From: Lepus europaeus
Lineage: Eukaryota; Chordata; Mammalia; Lagomorpha; Leporidae
Assembly (NCBI RefSeq): GCF_033115175.1
Contig: NC_084847.1
Location: forward strand, 51,717,612 to 51,781,611
Length of the DNA stretch: 64,000 nt
Direction: 5' to 3'
Part shown: in pieces, positions 51,091 through 63,611 of the stretch
Numbering within the stretch: the stretch's first letter is position 1
Layout of the letters: each line of letters starts with the position of its first letter
Position numbers and translations under genes: made by a program
Notes under the pieces: model-generated
What the model was told of the DNA's origin: nothing
Database searches by the model: none
What the model saw: the letters and a program-made list of their open reading frames with translations, nothing else

Positions 51091-51349
51091 AAGGGGTTAA
51101 TCCTGTCACTGCTCAATGGGGTTGGCAGGTGTACACTCTTCTACATCTTGTTTTTTTCTGACTTGAAAATATCTCACAGAATATTCTCCAAGCAGATTGC
51201 AAAACTCTAGTTCATTCTTTAAGAAGCATGCTGTTTGACGATGTGGGTGGGCGTGACGGATACAAGCATTTCTGTATTTATAGGGCATTGATTCATTTCC
51301 AGGGTTTTTTTAATTTTAACCACTGTAAACTATTTCTGTAAACCCTGTT

Positions 51350-51640
51350 ATAAAAGACTTATTATTTGAAAGGCAGATTTACACAGAGAGGGGGAGACTC
51401 AGAAAGAGATCTTCCACCCACTGGTTCACTCCCTAAACTGGAAGCCAGCAATCTGGAACTCCATCTGAGTCTCCCATGTGGGTGACAGGGGCCCAAACAC
51501 TAGGCTATCCTCCGCTGCTTTCCCAGGTGTATTAGCAGTGAGCTGGACTGGAAGTGGAGCAGCCGGGACTGGAAACAGTGCTCATACGGGATGCCAGCAT
51601 GGCAGGCAGTGGCTTCACCCACTGTGCCACAGTGACAACG
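51350..51640 (-). mobile_element. CSINE, reverse
   Basis: GACTTATTATTTGAAAGGCA start; ends CCACTGTGCCACAGTGAC. Confidence 0.93.
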
Positions 51641-51904
51641 CAAGCCACCACGTGTGCCCTTGTTAGTGGACGCTTCAAATTTCCAAGGGACAGATTCCTG
51701 GGAGTGAAATGACTGGGGAGACGTTTGTGTTTTTCTTTTCTTTTCCTTTTTTAACCATTCCTTATGGAAAAAGCTAGACCGCTATGCAGGTCATTTGGAT
51801 GGTCGCAACAGACCCCAGCATCAACTGTGTGAACTTGGCCGAGCTCATTTTCCATGGATGAGGGGTTGGCCAAGATTTTCTTCGAAGACCCAGATGGTAA
51901 ATAT

Positions 51905-52378
51905 GAGAGGTCTTCAAAGAGTTCATGGAAAAATGCATTCTTATGGGCGCTGTGGCTCATTTGGTTAATCTTCTGCCTGTGGCACTGGCATCTCACATGG
52001 GTACCAGGTTCTAGTCCCAGCTGTTCCTCTTCCAGTCCAGCTCTCTGCTGTGGCCCAGGAAGGCAGTGGAGGATGGCCCAAGTTCTTGGGTGCCTGCACC
52101 TGCATGGGAGACCAGGAGGAAGCACCTGGCTCCTGACCGGTGCAGTTTTGGCTGTGGCGGTCATTTGGGGAGTGAGCCAACAGAAGGAAGACCTTTCTCT
52201 CTGTCTCTGTCTCTCTCTCTCTGTCTCCCTCTCTCACTGTCTGTACCTCTACTTGTCAAATAAATTTAAATAAAAAAATGCATTCTATGAGAAACTATGT
52301 GAGTTTCAAGATTTGTGGCACCAAAATAACCTTACCATTAATTCCATTTTTCCATGGAGTTTTTGAAGTCTTACATAT
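51905..52378. mobile_element. Inverted-repeat DNA-element relic split by a CSINE
   Basis: CTTCAAAGAGTTCATGG at the left (51914-51930) and CCATGGAGTTTTTGAAG at the right (about 52353-52369) form terminal inverted repeats; the interior ACCAAAATAACCTTACC matches its relatives. Confidence 0.65.
51943..52274 (+). mobile_element. CSINE inside a DNA-element relic
   Basis: Head ATGGGCGCTGTGGCTCATTT, tail AAATAAATTTAAATAAA; duplicate AAAATGCATTCT on both sides. Confidence 0.95.
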
Positions 52379-52501
52379 TTTAGACACTGCAGGCCACATA
52401 GTCTCCATGGAAACTATTCAACTCTGCCACAGAATACTAAACAGATACTTAAATAAATGAGAGTGGCTACATTTCTGTAACATTTTACTTTTAAATCCAC
52501 T

Positions 52502-52791
52502 TGGTTGTGGCGCACTGGGTTAAATCCCCAGTCTGCAGTGCCCACATCCCATGTAGACGCCGGTTCAAGTCCTGGCTGTTCCACTTCTGATCCAGCTTTC
52601 TGTTATGGCCTAGGAAAGCAGTGGAAGATGGCCCATGCTCAGCCCCCTGCACCCGCATGGGAGACCCAGAGATGCTCCTGGCTCCTGATCAGCCCAGCCC
52701 TGGCCATTGTGGCCATCTGAGGAGCAAACCAGCAGAAGGAAGACCTCTCTTTCTCTCTGCCTCTCTGTAACTTTGCCTTTCAAATAAAAAT

Positions 52792-52822
<31 letters not shown>
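52502..52822 (+). mobile_element. CSINE
   Basis: TTGTGGCGCACTGGGTTAAA head; AAATAAAAATAAATCTT and A24 tail. Confidence 0.95.
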
Positions 52823-52929
52823 CACCCACGTGGCGGTTTTGTTTCATCCTGCAGCTGTAATTGGCTGACCCCTGCTCCCTGCTCCACAGCAAAAATTACT
52901 GACTCCTATTCCTTGGATTTTTCTTTCTT

Positions 52930-53008
52930 AAATTAAAAATGTATTTGAAAAAAAAAAAAGAAAAAAAAATTTAAAAAAAAAAGGAAAAAAAAATGTATTT
53001 GAAAGGCA

Positions 53009-53040
<32 letters not shown>

Positions 53041-53275
53041 TCTTCCATCCACTGGTTTACTTCCCAAATGTGCACTACAGCCAGGGCTTGGCTAAGCCAT
53101 GGCCAGGAGCCCAGAACTTCAATGCAGGTCTCCCAGGTGGGTGGCAGGGACCCGAGGACTGGGGCCATCCCGGATGTGCATTAGCAGGGAGCCTAACTGG
53201 ACCTCGACCCAGGCACTATGATATGGGATGCAGGTGCCCCAAGTGGCACCTTAACCATTGTGACAAATGCCCGCT
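52930..53275 (-). mobile_element. CSINE, reverse
   Basis: Long A/T-rich duplicated tail (AAAAATGTATTTGAAA occurs twice), then (GA)n; ends ACCATTGTGACAAATGCCC. Confidence 0.92.
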
Positions 53276-53300
53276 CTCTGGATTCTTCTTCTTCTTCTTC

Positions 53301-53607
53301 TTTTTTTTTTTTTTTTTTTGGACAGGCAGAGTTAGTGATAGAGAGACAGAGAGAAAGGTCTTCCTTCTGTTGGTTCACCCACTAAATGGCTGCCACAGCT
53401 GGCGCACTGTACCGATCCAAAGCCAGGAGCCAGGTGCTTCGTTCTGGTCTCCCGTGAGGGTGCAGGTGCCCAAGGACTTGGGCCATCCTCCACTGCACTC
53501 CCGGGCCACAGTAGAGAGCTGGCCTGGAAGAGGAGCACCCGGGACTAGAACCCGGGGTGCTGGTGCCACAGGTGGAGGATTAGCCTAGTGAGCTGCAGTG
53601 TTGGCCT
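53301..53607 (-). mobile_element. CSINE, poly(A) subtype, reverse
   Basis: T-run, GGACAGGCAGAGTTAGTG; ends GTGAGCTGCAGTGTTGGCC. Confidence 0.95.
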
Positions 53608-53616
53608 GGATTATTC

Positions 53617-53946
53617 TTTTTTTTTTTTTTTTTGACAGCCAGAGTGGACAGAGAGAGAGAGACACAGAGAGAGAGGTCTTCCTTTTTCCGTTGGCCGCTG
53701 CGGCCGGTGCACTGTGGTCAGCACACTGTGCTGATCCAAAGGCAGGAGCCAGGTGCTTCTCCTGGTCTCCCACGGGGTGCAGGGCCCAAGCACTTGGGCC
53801 ATCCTCCACTGCCCTCCCGGGCCACAGCAGAGAGCTGGACTGGAAGAGGAGCAACCGGGACAGAATCCGGTGCCCCAACTGGGACTAGAACCCAGGGTGC
53901 CGGCGCCACAGGCAGAGGATTAGCCTAGTGAGCCTCAGCGCCGGCC
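53617..53946 (-). mobile_element. CSINE with TSD, reverse
   Basis: T-run, GACAGCCAGAGTGGACAG; duplicate CCTGGATTATTCTT on both sides. In tandem with the previous copy. Confidence 0.96.
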
Positions 53947-54894
53947 TGGATTATTCTTAATACTAGACGTCATAAAATTTATCAGCGAGTCACCACTCCA
54001 GCTGGGTGACAGTGAGAGAGACTAAACGCTCAGGTAGGATCTGGTGGCTTCCAGGTCCCTTTCATATTTTTAGACAACAGAGGCCCATCAGACGTTGGAG
54101 GGTCTGGGCTATCATGGCAAGAAGTGAGGGTCTGAAGGGGACTGGGGAGCCACAGAAGGCCCTTGGGCAGGAGGGGGCCTATCACCAACACCCACACATC
54201 CTCCAGAATGCAGAGTTCCTTCTCCAAGGTCCTGGGGAAGGAAAGCGCAGGGCGAAGTCTGCACAGGTGTTCCCTCCCATTTCAGCCCAGGACACATGGC
54301 AAGGGCCTAGGCGAGCATGGGGTTCTAGAAAGACGTATCTTCCTACGCCCATGGCTACAAGGCAGCTGCCAGCCCTGCCTGTCCCTGGCCAGGGCTTCCC
54401 CAGAGCCTCCTCCCGTGGCCCCCGCAGGCAGGCCCCCAGGAGCCCTGGGTTACCGCAGCCAGGGTGCCCACTGTTCTCCAAGTCAGCGGCCATGCCCAAG
54501 AGGCAGAGTCCACGCCAGCATCCAGTTCCCATGGCAAGGCCTTCTGGGGCTTGGAAGCACAGAGGTAGGGCTGAGCTCTTGAGGCTCTGGGCTCTTCTTG
54601 GGAGCAGGCTCTGGGGTCCTCGGGGCGTCAGACACCAAGAGGTTTCCAGGACACAAGTTCCCTGCCAGGGCCCGCATCCTGCTGCCTGGGGGGTTGCCAC
54701 CTGTCCACCGCCATCCTCCGTCACACATGTCTCCCCGTCCTCCTGCACTCGAAGCCCTGCCCCATCCGAACAGCCCGGACCGAACTTGACCTTGTTTTAG
54801 ACTTGCCAAGCTACTTGGGCCAACTTCTTATCTTTTTTTTTTTTTTTAAAGGAATTCCAATTCCTCCTAATGTGTTTGGCATTTCATACATGGG

Positions 54895-55115
54895 CACTTC
54901 CAAATGTTTGTGGAAACACAGAATAAGAAGGTCATTTTCTACTAGTGCAAAAAATAAAATTCATGCATAGTTTTTTCCATAACACACATTCTTCAGGAAC
55001 TTTCTGAAAACCCCCTTGAAGAGGTCAAAATACTCGCATCGGGTTTCAAAATATGTTTGCACCAAAGTAAGTTTATCTTTTAATTCCACTGTCCAGGAAC
55101 CTTCCGAAGCACCAG
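54895..55115. mobile_element. Two adjacent inverted-repeat DNA-element relics
   Basis: GTTTGTGGAAACACAG ... CATGCATAGTTTTTTCCAT ... GGAACTTTCTGAA, then TTTGCACCAAAGTAAGTTTA ... CCAGGAACCTTCCGAAGC. Same family as 14326, 28850 and 51905. Confidence 0.6.
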
Positions 55116-55400
55116 TGTATACTGCCTTCTCTCTCCAGCAAGATCAAAATCCCAAGGGCAGGGACCCTGCTCCCTCCTTCCCTGCGGGCTGGTGGTATCT
55201 AATTAATCCCTCCCCCAGCCCAGCTCCCTGGGACAAGCAACAGGTGCAAGAGTCGCGGTCGCTTGAAACAGTCTGCCCCCTCTCCCTCCCTGCACCCGGC
55301 CTGGACGGGGTCTGAGCCGGCCCTGGCCCACCCACAGGCCAGTGCGGGGGCAGGGGGTGTCCTAGGACAGAGGGTGGGAAGTGGGGGCTGAGGGTCTCAC

Positions 55401-55461
55401 CTCTGGAGGGGGGCCCAGGTTAGAGGACATCCTCTAAGGACAGGCCGTTCTCCTGATGCCC
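55401..55461 (-). other. Candidate cryptic or alternative exon
   Basis: 61 bp on the minus strand bounded by acceptor GTGTGACTGCAG and donor CCAGAG|GTGAGA. One of three frames is open (starting ASGERPVLRG). No HIP1 homology recognised; it could equally be chance. Confidence 0.2.
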
Positions 55462-57248
55462 CTGCAGTCACACTAGCAGCGCCGGCCCTGAAAGGGGGCC
55501 ATTGTCAGCACTTCCTGCCCCAGCTGGCCCTGGTGTCCCGCAGCGGCAGTTCCGGAGAGCCACAGGAAGGGCGGCTTTCTCCCAGCCTCTTCCTCCCTCC
55601 CCGGCCCTCCCTGTCGCCAATGGGAATCCTGCAGGCCTGCGGGGCCAGCTGGGCACCTCCGGTCACGCACACAGCTCCTGGCGGGGACCCAGCTCTTGGG
55701 CTGCCCAAGGCCAGGCTGGCCGCTGAGGGTTTCCGGGGCAGGGGCGGTCAGCATGGCTATGCCTGGGGCGGAGGCGGCAAGGCCTGAATGAAGCCAGGGA
55801 CGGGAGGAGGAAGACCTGAGTGTAGGCAGGGCAGAGGGGGAGAGGGGGAGCAAGCAAGCCAGGAGGGAGGGGGAGAGCAGCAGACAGCATGAGGGCGGCT
55901 GTGTCTGGAACACAGCTTATCCCCTCTGGGGCTCAGGCTGACATCTGCTGGTACTGGGGGATGGGGCCGTACAAGGTTATAGGGGTCATGGAGATGGCCT
56001 GACACTTTTGGGGAGTGGGTCTGCTCTAGGGACAGACAGCAGTTGTTATAAAGGAGGCTGCCTTCGCTGTTTCCTCTCTTCCCGGGCACCTGCTTGCCCG
56101 TCCGCTCTCCGCCAATGGCGGAAGCAGCAAGAGGCCCTCACCAGAAGGCAAGCACGTGCTCTTGAACTTCCAGCCCCGGCAGGCAGCAGCGTCCAGTGTC
56201 CAGCGTCCAGGAACCACGCGCGCTCCCCTCGGAGCTGGAGAAGCTTCTTCCCCGAGTGCTTAGGCCTGGGCCACAAGGAAGAGCAGCTTCCTCTGGGCCC
56301 TTGGTCCCATCTGGGGGTAACGAGGCTGGGGCAGGGGGTGGGACAGCTGTGGCAGAAGCCTGCTGCGACAGGGGACGTCTTCCATTCAGCCAGGACCTTG
56401 AGCCTGAGCCAGGATGACACAGAGTATTCGGGACCAAGCTGAGATCACATGAGTCCGGGAGAACACGTGGCACCGCCCTCAACTCTCGGTGCCACCGCTC
56501 TGGTCTTGGCTCTGACACTTGAGACTTGGGTGTCCCACGGCCAGGTCTCAGTTCCTCTCTTGGTCAGAAATGCAGGGAACAGAGCAGCCGTTGCTGTTGG
56601 TGCAAGGTGAGAGGTCGTAGCTATGGCCACGGCTGTGACCCCTTATCTTGCGCCAACAGCAATAGCTGCTCGCTTGGACCTCTGCCTCCTACCAGGCATT
56701 GCGCCGGGCCCTGGAAGACAGATCTGACTCCCTACTTTCCAAGTCAAGTTGCCCAGACTAGCACAGACGGCAAGAAACGGGGCCAGAATTCCTGTGCCTG
56801 CTCCTCCCCGCACCGTGCTGCCTCCTGTAACTTCGACAGAGCCCCACCTGCCCTGCCTTCCCCTCATCTTCTTCCCCGTGACAGCTGGCTCCTTTAGTTT
56901 CTTCGGTGGTTCATCCCAAGGTCTCTATCCACCCGCATTTACTCCTTCATGATCAGCTAGGCCCATCACTTTGAACTTGAACTTCTGCCGGCACACCCAC
57001 CTCCCCAGCTATTCCTCCTTCCACTCTAATCTCACCACATTGACCACCAGCTGTTCTGCCCCAAACACCTGCAAGTCACCCAGGATGGCTGCTTTGCCTT
57101 GTGTTGCCACCGAATCCATCAGTGCTGTCTGCTCCACCTCCCACATCCTGCTGCTTCTCTCCATCTCCTCTGCCTCCATCCAAGCCCAAACCACTCTGAC
57201 ATCCCCACTGGGCCGCCCAATGGATCCTTAGAAACCCAGTGGATCCTG

Positions 57249-57602
57249 GGGCCGGCGCTGTGGCGCAGCAGGTAAAGCTGCCGCCTGCAGTGCTGGCATC
57301 CCATATGGGCGCCGGTTCAAGTCTCGGCTGCTCCATTTCCAATCCAGCTCTCTGCTATGGCCTCGGAAAGCAGCAGAAGATGACCCAAGTCCTTGGGCCC
57401 CTGCACCCATGTGGGAGACCTGGAAGAAACTCCTGGCTCCTGATCGGCGCAGCTCTAGCCCTTGCGGCCATCTGGAGAGTGAACCAGTGGATGGAAGACT
57501 TCTCTCTCCATCTCTCTCTCTCTCTCTCTCTTTCTCCCTCTCTCTCTCTGCCTCTCTGTAATTTTGACTTTCAAGTAAGTAAATTAAAAAAGAAAAAGAA
57601 AA
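57249..57602 (+). mobile_element. CSINE with TSD
   Basis: GGGGCCGGCGCTGTGGCGCA head, long CT stretch, tail AAGTAAATTAAAAAAGAAA; duplicate AGAAACCCAGTGGATCCT at both ends. Confidence 0.98.
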
Positions 57603-58227
57603 AAGAAACCCAGTGGATCCTTAGGGATCACACTTCCTGCCCAGGGTGCCCCACCACAAGGGAGGAATCTGCCCTCGGAGTGCCAGTTCCCATCACACAC
57701 CGTCTCCTCCTGCCCCAGGCCACAGGGGCTGCCTTTGTGTTCCTCAGACATTTGGAATCCTTTCCCCATTTCCTATGACCCTGATCACCGGAAGGCTGGG
57801 TTTCTCGCTTCAAGGCCACCCTGTCTCTGTCACTAGCAGCGTCCCCAACATGACTCATAGCCATCACCCCAGCTGTTTCCGGGACCAGCTCTGATCCCCA
57901 TGCGACGTCCTCGTTCGCTCCTGTGCTGCTGCTGGTCTCACCTCGCGGCAGCATGAGCTCCAGGTAGGGCGGGGGTGGATGGGGAGGCCTTGCTCCCCGC
58001 CCTTCCCTGTGGGGAGGGGAGAGCTCTCCCTGCAGCTCCTGCCTCTCTGTCGCCTCACTGGCTGGACACTGCACTTCTTTCTCCCCCTTCAATTAAAAAT
58101 CTTTGCTCACATTTAAGTGCAGGCTGCCCAAACCAACGCTATCCAGTCTTCTTCCTTAACACACCCTGAATACACAATAAGGCTCCATGCAGCTAAATAC
58201 CTTGACTCATTCACATGGATTTTTTTT

Positions 58228-58562
58228 CCTAAGATTTATTTGTTTGAAAGTCAGAATTACAGACAGGGAGAGACAGAAAGCGATACAGAGATAAAAGAGA
58301 GGTCTTTTGTCTGCTGGTTCACTCCCCAGATAGCTACAATGGCCAAGGCTGGGCCAGGCCAAAGCCAGAAACCAGGAGATTCATCCAGGTCTCCCATATG
58401 GGTGGCACGGGCCTAAGCACTTGGGCCATCCTCTACTACTCTCCCAAGCCATGAGCAGGTAGCTGGACCAGAAGTGGAGCAGCTGGGACTTGAACCGGTG
58501 CTCATATGGGATGCTAGCATCGCAGGTGGTAGCTTTACCCAGTGAGCCACAACACTGGCTCC
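58228..58562 (-). mobile_element. CSINE, reverse
   Basis: AAGATTTATTTGTTTGAAAG start; ends GAGCCACAACACTGGCTCC. Confidence 0.95.
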
Positions 58563-58629
58563 CATTTATGTGCTTTTATGAAAAGTATTTGCTATGGACT
58601 GAACTGTGTCCCTCTAGAATCCATATTTT

Positions 58630-58940
58630 TTCTAAAGATTTATTTTACTGATTTGAAAGGCAGAGAGAGAGAGAGAGAGATCGTCCATCCACAGGCTCAC
58701 TCCTCAAATGACCACAAGGGCTGGGGTTGGGCCAGGCTGAAACCAGGAGCCTGGAATGGCATCCGGGCCTCCCACATGGATGGCAGGGATCCAGGTACGT
58801 GGATCATCCTCCACTTTCCCAGGCACGTTGGCAGGGAGCTGGATAGGAAGCGGAGCAGCCGGGGCTAGAATCGGCACACTGATAGGGGCTGCAGGCATCA
58901 CAAGGTGTGGCTTAGCCTACTGGGCCACAACACCACCCCA
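58630..58940 (-). mobile_element. CSINE, reverse
   Basis: AAAGATTTATTTTACTGATT start; ends CTGGGCCACAACACCACCCC. Confidence 0.95.
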
Positions 58941-59448
58941 GAATCTGAATGCTGCGGTTCTCACCCAAGATGGTATAATCTGGAGCCGGCACCTTAGGGA
59001 GGTGGTCAGGTTTAAGCGAGGTCACAGGGGCAGGACCCCATGGTGGGAATCCCCCCACGACATGAGGACACGGTGAGGTGGTGGTTTTCTGTAAGCCAGG
59101 ATGGGGGTCCTCCCTGGGAACCACAGGGGCTGTCACCGTGACAATGGCTTCCCAGGGACAAGGACGAGAAGCCAATGTCTGTTGTTGAAACCACCCAGCC
59201 TGTGGTTTGTTAAGGCAGCTCAAACTAATTTCTTTTCCCCTTGGTTTTTGTGGGCCTGACCTGCTTCTCAAATTAGGGTCCCTTCTGCCTCTCCCCACCA
59301 ACTCTAAAGGCCCCCAGACACAGGCTGGCTTTTGGACGTGTGGTGAATAACGGACCTGAGTCAGGCAGATTTCAAGAGGTTTAGCAAAAAGAAAGGCATT
59401 TCCTGGTCCTCTGGGAAAGAAGTCGGACTAAGATAGTTCAGGAGCCCA

Positions 59449-59760
59449 GGGCTGGCCTTGTGGTGCAGCGGGTTAAGCCTCTGCCTACGGCACCAGCATC
59501 TTGGAAGGGCGCCACTTTGAGTCCTGGCTGCTCCTCTTCCAATCCAGCTCCTCGCTGGTGCACCTGGGAAAGCAGCAGAAGTGTTTGGGCCCCTGCACCC
59601 ACATGGGAGGCCCAGAAGAAGCTCCTGGCTCCTGGCATCAGCCTGGTTCAGCCCAGGCTGTTGCGGCCATCTGGGGAGTGAACCAGTGGATGAATGACTT
59701 CTCTTTTTCGGTGTCGCTCCTCTTCTCTCTCTAATTCTGCCTTTCAAATAAATAGTCTTT
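59449..59760 (+). mobile_element. CSINE
   Basis: GGCTGGCCTTGTGGTGCAGC head; tail CAAATAAATAGTC. Confidence 0.94.
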
Positions 59761-59780
59761 CTTTTTTACAGAAAGTTCAG

Positions 59781-59783
<3 letters not shown>

Positions 59784-59823
<40 letters not shown>
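59784..59823. repeat. (TA)20 microsatellite
   Basis: About 20 TA units between two CSINEs in intron 1. Confidence 0.95.
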
Positions 59824-59825
<2 letters not shown>

Positions 59826-60132
59826 TAGACATTGTGCTTAAACTGCTATTTGGAACACCCAGGTCCTGTATGGCAGTACCAATCTGAGTCTTGGCTATTC
59901 CATGCTTCCAATCCAGCTCCCCGCTAATGTGCCTGGGAAGGCAGCAGGTGGATGGCTCAAGCACTTGGAGACCACATGGGAGACCCGGATGGAGCTCCTG
60001 GCTCCTGGCTTCAGCCTGGCCCAGCCCTGGCCATTGCAGGCATTTGGGAAAGAAACCAGCAGATGGAAGATCTCTCTTTCTTTCTGTGTATCACTTTGTC
60101 TTTCAAATAAATAATAAATCTTTGTTTAACAA
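59826..60132 (+). mobile_element. CSINE-related older copy
   Basis: Variant head GTAGACATTGTGCTTAAACT, core GCTAATGTGCCTGGGAAGGC, tail CAAATAAATAATAAATCTTT. Confidence 0.88.
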
Positions 60133-60617
60133 AAACTATGTAGCTTCTGCAGTTGCCTGTGTTTTGGAAGTAGGGCTTCCAGTGCCGAAGCATCGGGGAG
60201 GGCTGAGGGATGGCGGTGGAGAACACGGGTGGGAGCGCCCAGCGTCTGTCCAGGGGTGAGCGGATAGGAGAGAGGCGGCGTGGGTGGCGCATCCACGCCA
60301 CGGGACTTCACCGGCCTTCAAAAGGAAGGGAACGCTGCGCCGTGTAGGAGCACGCCGGCCCCTTAAGGATGAGACGGAAGTGAGATACGCCAGCCGCTAA
60401 AGCACAGAGCCATGCGGTTCCACTTCTACGGGTGCCTGGAGGAGTCACAGGCCAGGGGACAGAAAATAGAAGGGAGGGTGCCAGAGTTAAGATGGAAAAG
60501 GGTGTCCCAGAGATGAAGGCAGGTGTCGCGTAGAGCGGGGTGAGCGCTGAGCGCCGCTGAACTCACGCTCAGAGTGGCTGACGGGGTGAACACGCTGGCG
60601 TCAATCAAAAGAGACAC

Positions 60618-60904
60618 ACGGGGTGGGGATCCCGCCCAGTGGTTCAGACGCTGTGTCCCACATCAGAGCGCCTGGGTTTGAGTTTCCCCTCGGGCTCCTG
60701 GCTCCAGCTTCCTGCGAACGTGCACCCTGGGAGGCGGCAGGTAATGGCTCAAGCGCTTGGGTTCCTGCCGCCCAGGTGGAAGGCGCGGGTGGAGTTCCTG
60801 GCTGCAGGAGTCAGCCTGGCCCACAGTCCTGGCTGTGGGCATTTGGGAAGTGAAGCAGAGGATGGGAGCTCTCCGTCTGTCCCAAACACATAATAAACAC
60901 ACCA
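60618..60904 (+). mobile_element. CSINE-related older copy
   Basis: GGTGGGGATCCCGCCCAGTG head, GGCGGCAGGTAATGGCTCAA core, tail CACATAATAAACACACC. Confidence 0.82.
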
Positions 60905-60939
60905 AGGGTTGATGGACCCTGGGCATTTGCTTCATGAAA

Positions 60940-61216
60940 GGAACCAGGCACCAAATGTGACACAGGACACGGTTCCATTCACATACAACAGCCAGAACGG
61001 GGAAGCCCAGGGACAGAGAGTGGGTTCTCGGTGGAAGGCGGACGGGGAGCGACTGCTCTGTGGGTACAGGGCTTCCTTTTGGGGCGATGAACACGTTCTG
61101 AAATTCAGCATCTGTGATGGCTGCATGACACGGTAGATGCACTACATACCACTGAATTCCACACCTGAGATCAGTTAAGACCGTGGATTTTATGCTAGGG
61201 GGATCTTATCACAATT
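60940..61216 (+). mobile_element. Ancient L1 3' remnant
   Basis: GGTTCCATTCACATACAAC, TACCACTGAATTCCACACC and GGATTTTATGCTAGG follow the L1M 3' end; from memory. Confidence 0.55.
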
Positions 61217-61651
61217 TTTTGAAGAGGATGGAAACCACAGAGGGACTGTGATATTCCTGAGTGCCTACCACCAGCAGGGCAGGAGCTGCAGTACAGGCGG
61301 TGAGACCGGGAGATGCACAACCCCACAGCTATGCTACCGCACGCGGCTGCCTGTAGGGTAGGGAGCAGGTGAAAGAGATGGGCCTTGTCCTCAGAGGGTG
61401 ACCTGCTGAGGAGCAGGAAAAGCTCCCCTCCCCCGCCCCCTGTCTCCTCTGACCATGTGATTTCCAAAAGACTTCAGGAAGAAAAGCAGCCAGGATGGGG
61501 TTCAAGGTACTAACACCAAGGAAGCTATGAACAGCACAGGATAATGAAGTGCCAGAAAGCTAAACCTCACATATGGAGAAGCTTCTAGAAAGTGTGCAGG
61601 TTATCCCAAGAGAGCTCTCTTCTGGCATGAACAGCAAAAACAAGAAAGGGG

Positions 61652-62323
61652 TGAGTGGAGCCGGTGCTACGCAGCAAGTTGAGCCGTCACTTGTACACCG
61701 TACCGGAGCGCCCATTTGAGTCTTGCCTGCTCTGCCTCCTATCCAGTCCCTGTTAATACCATTGGGAAGGCAACGGAAGATGGCCCAAGTCCCTGAGCTC
61801 CTGCCACTCACGCGGGAGATCCGGATGAAGCTCCTGGTTCCTGGCTTTGACCTGGCCCAGTCCTGGCTGTTGCAGCCATTTGGGGAGTGAACCAGCGGAT
61901 GGAGGATCTCTTTCTCCCTGTCTCTCCCTCTCACTCTGCCTTTCAAATAAATACATCTTTTTTTTTTTTCTTTCTTTCTTTTTGACAGGCAGAGTGGATA
62001 GTGAGAGAGAGAGACAGAGAGAAAGGTCTTCCTTTTTGCCGTTGGTTCACCCTCCAATGGCCGCTGCGGCCGGCACATTGCACTGATCCGAAGCCAGGAG
62101 CCAGGTGTCTCTCCTGGTCTCCCATGGGGTGCAGGGCCCAAGGACTTGGGCCATCCTCCACTGCACTCCCGGGCCACAGCAGAGAGCTGGCCTGGAAGAG
62201 GAGCAACCGGGACAGAATCCAGCGCCCCAACCGGGACTAGAACCCGGTGTGCCGGCGCCGCAAGGCGGAGGATTAGCCTGTTAAGCCATGGCGCCGGCCA
62301 AATAAATACATCTTAAAAACAAG
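61652..62323 (+). mobile_element. CSINE split by a nested younger CSINE
   Basis: Body at 61652-61957, rest of the tail at 62299-62323; AAATAAATACATCTT is duplicated around the insertion. Confidence 0.95.
61959..62298 (-). mobile_element. Nested CSINE, poly(A) subtype, reverse
   Basis: T-run, TTGACAGGCAGAGTGGATAG; ends TTAAGCCATGGCGCCGGCC; inserted into the tail of an older plus-strand copy. Confidence 0.97.
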
Positions 62324-62816
62324 GAGGAAAAGAAAGGGATGGGCATGGTGCTTTCAGCCGATGTCTTTTCTTTCCAGAAAGTTCTTGTGACTGAAAAAGG
62401 CAGAGAGCACTGGAAGAGAAAACCCAAGGCCAGGGTGAGTTAGGAGGGTGCAGGAGCCACCCAGGGGGTAAGTGAGCTCCAGGCTGATGGGTGAGGAGCG
62501 GACAGGGAGTCACCAACCACTGGGGATCATGGCAGTACTGCGGTGAGAAGCGGTGTGACCCAAAGGCCGGACGTGGGGGAGGACGGCCGGGATCTGCCGG
62601 AGAGACAGGTCAAACTCCACGCATCACCCACGACAGAGTCCAGAGAGAAAAGCAGGCGCCAATCCCCAGGAGCCAAGGTGTTCCCGTCTCACGAGTCACG
62701 TGAGACGGAGGTTTCCTTGTTAGATTCTCCAGGGCAACATTACAGGGAAAAAAAAAAAAAAAATGGAACAGACATGGGGTGTGTCTGAATTTCCATCATC
62801 AAGACATCAAAGGGAT

Positions 62817-62915
62817 TGGAGGAGGAGGCGGAAGAGGAAGAGGAGGGGTGAGGAAGAGGAGGGGTGAGGAAGGGGGGGAGAGGAAGAGGAGGGGTGAGGA
62901 AGGCTGGAGGAGGAG
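62817..62915. repeat. Polypurine GGA-rich tract
   Basis: About 100 nt almost free of pyrimidines on the plus strand, with an internal near-repeat GAAGAGGAGGGGTGAG occurring three times. Confidence 0.9.
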
Positions 62916-63611
62916 AAGCTGGCAGTGCAGGAGCAGCAAGACGCTGCAAAACCAGAAACATTTACTTTGTGGCTCTTGGTGAACAACAGCCTGCCAGCCC
63001 TGGGCCAGACAGGGAGGCCGAGGGTGGACAGCAGCGTCGGGCTTTCAGGAGCTCATCGCTGCGCCCCCAGCACCTTGGGGGCCGGCGCCCAGGCCTGTGC
63101 CTGCCTCCCTGGGCTCCCCAGGGTGGGCAGACGCAAGGCACAGCGACTGAGTTCGCCAATGCTGGTGGCGGCAAACACAGCTTCAGGACACTGATGGAGC
63201 CCGGGCAAAGTGGCAGGCCAGCATACTCCCGGGCCTCGCATCCGCCCACGTCTCGGGGAAAAAGGGCTGAGTGTGCCCTTCCTGGTCAGTCTGTGGGGTG
63301 AGCAGGACGACGGGGCCGTGGGAAGACTCGGTCAGGGAAGCCAGTTACATCCCCAGTGACGTCAATGTGTTAGGGAGCCGAGCCTCGCACCAGGAGTGAG
63401 CGCCGGGGCTGCGATGCAGAAGCAGGGAGGACGGAGGGAGAATGTTTCTGCTCCGGGGAATGCGGGCTAAGTTTGCATGTGCACAGGGGATCGACCGGGA
63501 AGGTAGATCACTGTAGGTCAGATTGGAGACCAGAACCCAGGGCTCCAAATACCGCCGCTCCCTACACCCGGTGATGGGGCACCCTCAAGTGAGAAGTACA
63601 AGATGCCAGAT

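Noticed and set aside
53947..55000. Overlapping 264- and 188-codon frames in intron 1
   Set aside because: No splice-consistent homology and no recognisable domain; GC-rich intron.
57249..57320. tRNA-like A-box/B-box sequences (GGTTCRAGTC) at dozens of places
   Set aside because: They are the internal pol III promoter of tRNA-derived CSINEs, not tRNA genes; they lack the cloverleaf and sit at SINE heads.
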